Part shown: one piece after another, positions 61,774 through 64,000 of the stretch
Position numbering within the stretch: position 1 is the first letter of the stretch
Layout: every line of letters begins with the position of its first letter
Assembly (NCBI RefSeq): GCF_004307995.1
Contig: NZ_SIRE01000002.1
Location: 372,001-436,000, forward strand
Reading direction: 5' to 3'
DNA from: Paenibacillus thalictri
GTDB taxonomy: Bacteria; Bacillota; Bacilli; Paenibacillales; NBRC-103111
DNA length: 64,000 nucleotides
The notes under the pieces: model-generated
What the model was told of the DNA's origin: nothing
What the model saw: the letters and a program-made list of their open reading frames with translations, nothing else
Databases searched by the model: none
Position numbers and translations under genes: made by a program

Positions 61774-63499
61774 GTGTTACCCTCCCGTTCCGCATATAAG
61801 GTATTCGGATCTGCACGGTCGTCCCTTCGTTTGCAGTGCTGTCAATCACGATACCGTATTCATCTCCATATATAAATCGTATCCGCTCATGAATACTTCT
61901 AAGGCCAATCCCGTTTGATTGGGTTTGGCCTTCTTGATGATCCCGCGGGTTATGCAGATACAGCGGATCCATGCCCGGGCCGTTATCATTCACGAATATA
62001 ACCAATTCTTTGGCCGATTCCTCCGCGCCAACACGGATGCGGCAAATGCCCGGCATATTCTCCAACCCGTATTGTATGGAATTTTCTACAATGGGCTGCA
62101 GAATCAGGTTGGGAATCTGTATATCCGCCAAATTCTCCGGGATTTCCATCCTGTAATCCAGCCGATCTTCGTAACGGATCGTTTGAATTTGAATGTACTT
62201 GTCCAAATTTGCTATTTCCTCGCCGATGGTCACATACTCCTTGTTGTTTACGGTGCTGCGAAGCAGGTCTCCTAATGCTTTCACCATAATTGAAATTTCC
62301 GTTTGCCCGTTCATCGTTGCCAGCCAATTTACAGATTCCAGTGTATTGTACAAAAAATGCGGGTTGATTTTTGCCTTAAGCGCCTGATATTCGGCTTCCT
62401 TCAGCATCATCTGTTTGATATAGTTTTCCTTAATTAAAGCGTCAAGACGACTGATCATAATATCAAAATCGCGGTTTAACCGTCCTACCTCGTCACGGCT
62501 GACTGAGACACCGGATTGATCCAGCTCGAATCGGCCTTTACCGACCTGAGCAATTTTTACGGTTAAATTTTCAATCGGCTTCGTAATGCTGCGGGCAAAG
62601 CGAAAACCGATGTAGATCATAACCAGCAAAATGACAATATAAAAAAATAGTAACGACACTTTCATAATGGAAATATTGTGAAATATAGAAGCATAAGGAA
62701 TCATATTTATAAACAGCCAACCGGTATAGGAAGAGGTTAAATATGCAGCCAAATACTCATTACTGCCATCCGCAATAATCCGGTAACCATTCTCCTCGTC
62801 TACCGGAAGATCAGGGCCGACCTGAAACAGACTATCATTCGGATAAATAACCGTTTGATCCGCTACAATCGTTAGATGAGTTTCACTGTTAGAGATTTCC
62901 GCCGTAGTTGAACGGACAAGCTTATCGGCATCCACACGAATGATCAAGTAGCCCAAAGTTTCCATACTCACATTAGCCGATTCTTTCAATTCGCGCATGA
63001 GAAAGAACGTCTGGCTGTCCTTATCCGGCTTCCCCCAGAAGCTGGCGCCTTTCTTATTTACTGCCATTTCCTTGATTTGCCGTATTTTATTTTTGTCCAA
63101 TACACCTGCGTCCTGACCGATACTGTATTGGTTATCGTAAAAGTCAATAATATCAACAGCGCCTACATAAGGTTGCAGCGGCGTACGGATGAGAAACTTT
63201 TCCTGAAGCTCCCGGGAGGCTCGGCTCGATTCATAGGAATCCGGATATTGCTTCATCATCTTTAGCGATTGCTGCAGTCCGGGGTTGGCCAATATCGAAT
63301 AAGACAGCTCGTCCGCCTTACGCAGCTTCTCATCAATCGCCCGGGATTGCAGCTTTAATTTATCCGAAGTTTCAATATAAATTTGATTGTCGTAGATTTT
63401 AAACGATATATGAAGTGCCAGCCAACCTAATAATCCAATGACAACCGCTTCTGTAAACAAGATAAGAAACAACCGCTGCTTGATCTTCAGATTTCTCAT
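61751..63499 (-). CDS. YesM-type sensor histidine kinase
   Basis: 582-residue membrane kinase. TM1 at about residues 11-30, extracellular sensor about 31-275, TM2 about 278-298 (LLFFYIVILLVMIYIGF), HAMP about 300-355, then His_kinase with the phospho-acceptor in INPHFLYNTLESVNWLA and HATPase motifs LQPIVENSIQYGLE (N box), VNDNGPGM (G1) and GIGLRSIHERI (G2). SD GGGAGGAG. A TATAAT-like hexamer is at 63531-63536 on the minus strand. Senses an extracellular sugar directly or through the binding protein (inference). Confidence 0.95.
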   Translation of the reverse strand: MRNLKIKQRLFLILFTEAVVIGLLGWLALHISFKIYDNQIYIETSDKLKLQSRAIDEKLRKADELSYSILANPGLQQSLKMMKQYPDSYESSRASRELQEKFLIRTPLQPYVGAVDIIDFYDNQYSIGQDAGVLDKNKIRQIKEMAVNKKGASFWGKPDKDSQTFFLMRELKESANVSMETLGYLIIRVDADKLVRSTTAEISNSETHLTIVADQTVIYPNDSLFQVGPDLPVDEENGYRIIADGSNEYLAAYLTSSYTGWLFINMIPYASIFHNISIMKVSLLFFYIVILLVMIYIGFRFARSITKPIENLTVKIAQVGKGRFELDQSGVSVSRDEVGRLNRDFDIMISRLDALIKENYIKQMMLKEAEYQALKAKINPHFLYNTLESVNWLATMNGQTEISIMVKALGDLLRSTVNNKEYVTIGEEIANLDKYIQIQTIRYEDRLDYRMEIPENLADIQIPNLILQPIVENSIQYGLENMPGICRIRVGAEESAKELVIFVNDNGPGMDPLYLHNPRDHQEGQTQSNGIGLRSIHERIRFIYGDEYGIVIDSTANEGTTVQIRIPYMRNGRVTHVQSAAG

Positions 63500-63553
63500 T
63501 TAATTTTCTCCTCCCTGAGATGTATCTCCATTATAAGAATTCGTTTCAGTTAG

Positions 63554-63570
63554 ATTAATGAACATATCCG
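63554..63570 (-). promoter_or_regulatory. Candidate YesN-type regulator site upstream of the kinase gene
   Basis: Plus-strand ATTAATGAACATATCCG, 18 bp beyond the likely -10 of the kinase gene on the minus strand; closely related to the sequence at 60571-60586. Confidence 0.5.
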
Positions 63571-63633
63571 TTCTGTTTTTACACAATTCAGTGATTAGAA
63601 GCCGATACCGTATCAAACATTAAAACAATCAGC

Positions 63634-63685
63634 CAAAAATAAAACGGACAGAGCCGGCAGAATCAAATCTGCTTGTCTATCCGTT
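63634..63685 (-). terminator. Terminator of uxuA
   Basis: On the minus strand AACGGATAGA pairs with TCTGTCCGTT (one G-T), with an inner CAGA/TCTG stem, followed by TTATTTTTGG. Confidence 0.75.
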
Positions 63686-63714
63686 ACTTGGGAACCGTAA
63701 TAAATGAACACCCG

Positions 63715-64000
63715 CTAACCTGAAAATTCAACCAGCGCAGCAAGCAGCGCTTTAATGTATCCGACGGAATAACACCAGGCCAGCGTATGCTCGGCCGAAT
63801 CTCCCGCCAAATGCGGCATATGATCGGCATTCAGACAGCCGTCGTAGCCTACCTTCCTCAGTTCCAGCAGCAGCTTGAACATGTTCATATCTCCGTCGTC
63901 GAGCAGCGCTTCTTCAAACCCGGAAGCGGTTGCAAGACTACCCCTCACATTACGCAGATGGACGGAGAAGATACGTCCTTTTCGGCCAAAATGATTGATT
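63715..64000 (-). CDS. uxuA: Mannonate dehydratase (C-terminal part)
   Basis: The frame is open to the end of the window, so only the last 94 residues are present. HFGRKGRIFSVHLRNVRGS contains the metal-ligand His region of UxuA (IFxVHxRNVRG), followed by FEEALLDDGDMNMFKLLLELRKVGYDG and DHMPHLAGDS, matching the UxuA C-terminus. UxuA dehydrates D-mannonate to 2-keto-3-deoxygluconate in glucuronate breakdown. Located directly upstream of the YesMN/CUT1 operon on the same strand, separated by a terminator. Confidence 0.9.
   Translation of the reverse strand, partial: INHFGRKGRIFSVHLRNVRGSLATASGFEEALLDDGDMNMFKLLLELRKVGYDGCLNADHMPHLAGDSAEHTLAWCYSVGYIKALLAALVEFSG

Overview
The window looks like a chromosomal segment of a Paenibacillus-type bacterium (Bacillota, Paenibacillaceae). 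Evidence: moderate GC, strong AGGAGG-type ribosome binding sites, many rho-independent terminators, B. subtilis-like gene sets (ykoEDC-tenA, yvgK-modA-modB, a YppC homologue) and several sugar ABC transporters without ATPases next to YesMN-type or membrane-bound AraC regulators. I saw no tRNA, rRNA, prophage, insertion sequence or CRISPR array.

Layout. 1-5.4 kb: 3' part of an ascorbate-type PTS permease (ulaA), then a convergent 1368-residue GIG-repeat beta-solenoid protein. 5.6-11 kb: a complete FbpABC/AfuABC-type ABC transporter with two paralogous binding lipoproteins and a triplicated hairpin before the ATPase. 11.4-13.2 kb: MarR regulator and epoxide hydrolase. 13.3-15.7 kb: ba3-type terminal oxidase. 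16-18.9 kb: HTH/binding-protein regulator divergent from modAB. 19.2-23.6 kb: ECF thiamine-precursor transporter plus tenA under a TPP riboswitch, preceded by an unassigned structured RNA. 23.7-37.6 kb: mostly metabolic genes (CE7 esterase, psd, malic enzyme, MocR regulator with a flavin-binding partner, kduI, aminotransferase, VOC protein, YppC-like protein, LysR with a dapA-like gene) and a 99-bp tandem repeat.

37.8-44.1 kb is an IclR-headed cluster on the minus strand: nucleoside hydrolase, CUT1 transporter and amidohydrolase, which reads as a nucleoside uptake and breakdown unit. 44.3-52.4 kb holds a membrane AraC regulator, three direct repeats at the next promoter, an Lpl/Ytc-type transporter and an unrecognised 602-residue protein. 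52.5-64 kb (minus strand) holds ilvA under a 26-bp palindrome, a HpcH/HpaI aldolase, an intracellular CapA-like protein, an alpha/beta hydrolase, a CUT1 transporter, a YesMN two-component system and the 3' end of uxuA.

Taken together the accessory content is plant-polysaccharide and uronate oriented (kduI, uxuA, aldolase, esterases, three transporters relying on a shared ATPase). The observations I rate highest are the roughly 220-nt structured RNA at 23.4-23.6 kb, the IclR nucleoside cluster, the putative regulator sites at 46.9 kb and at 60.6/63.6 kb, and the GIG-repeat protein.
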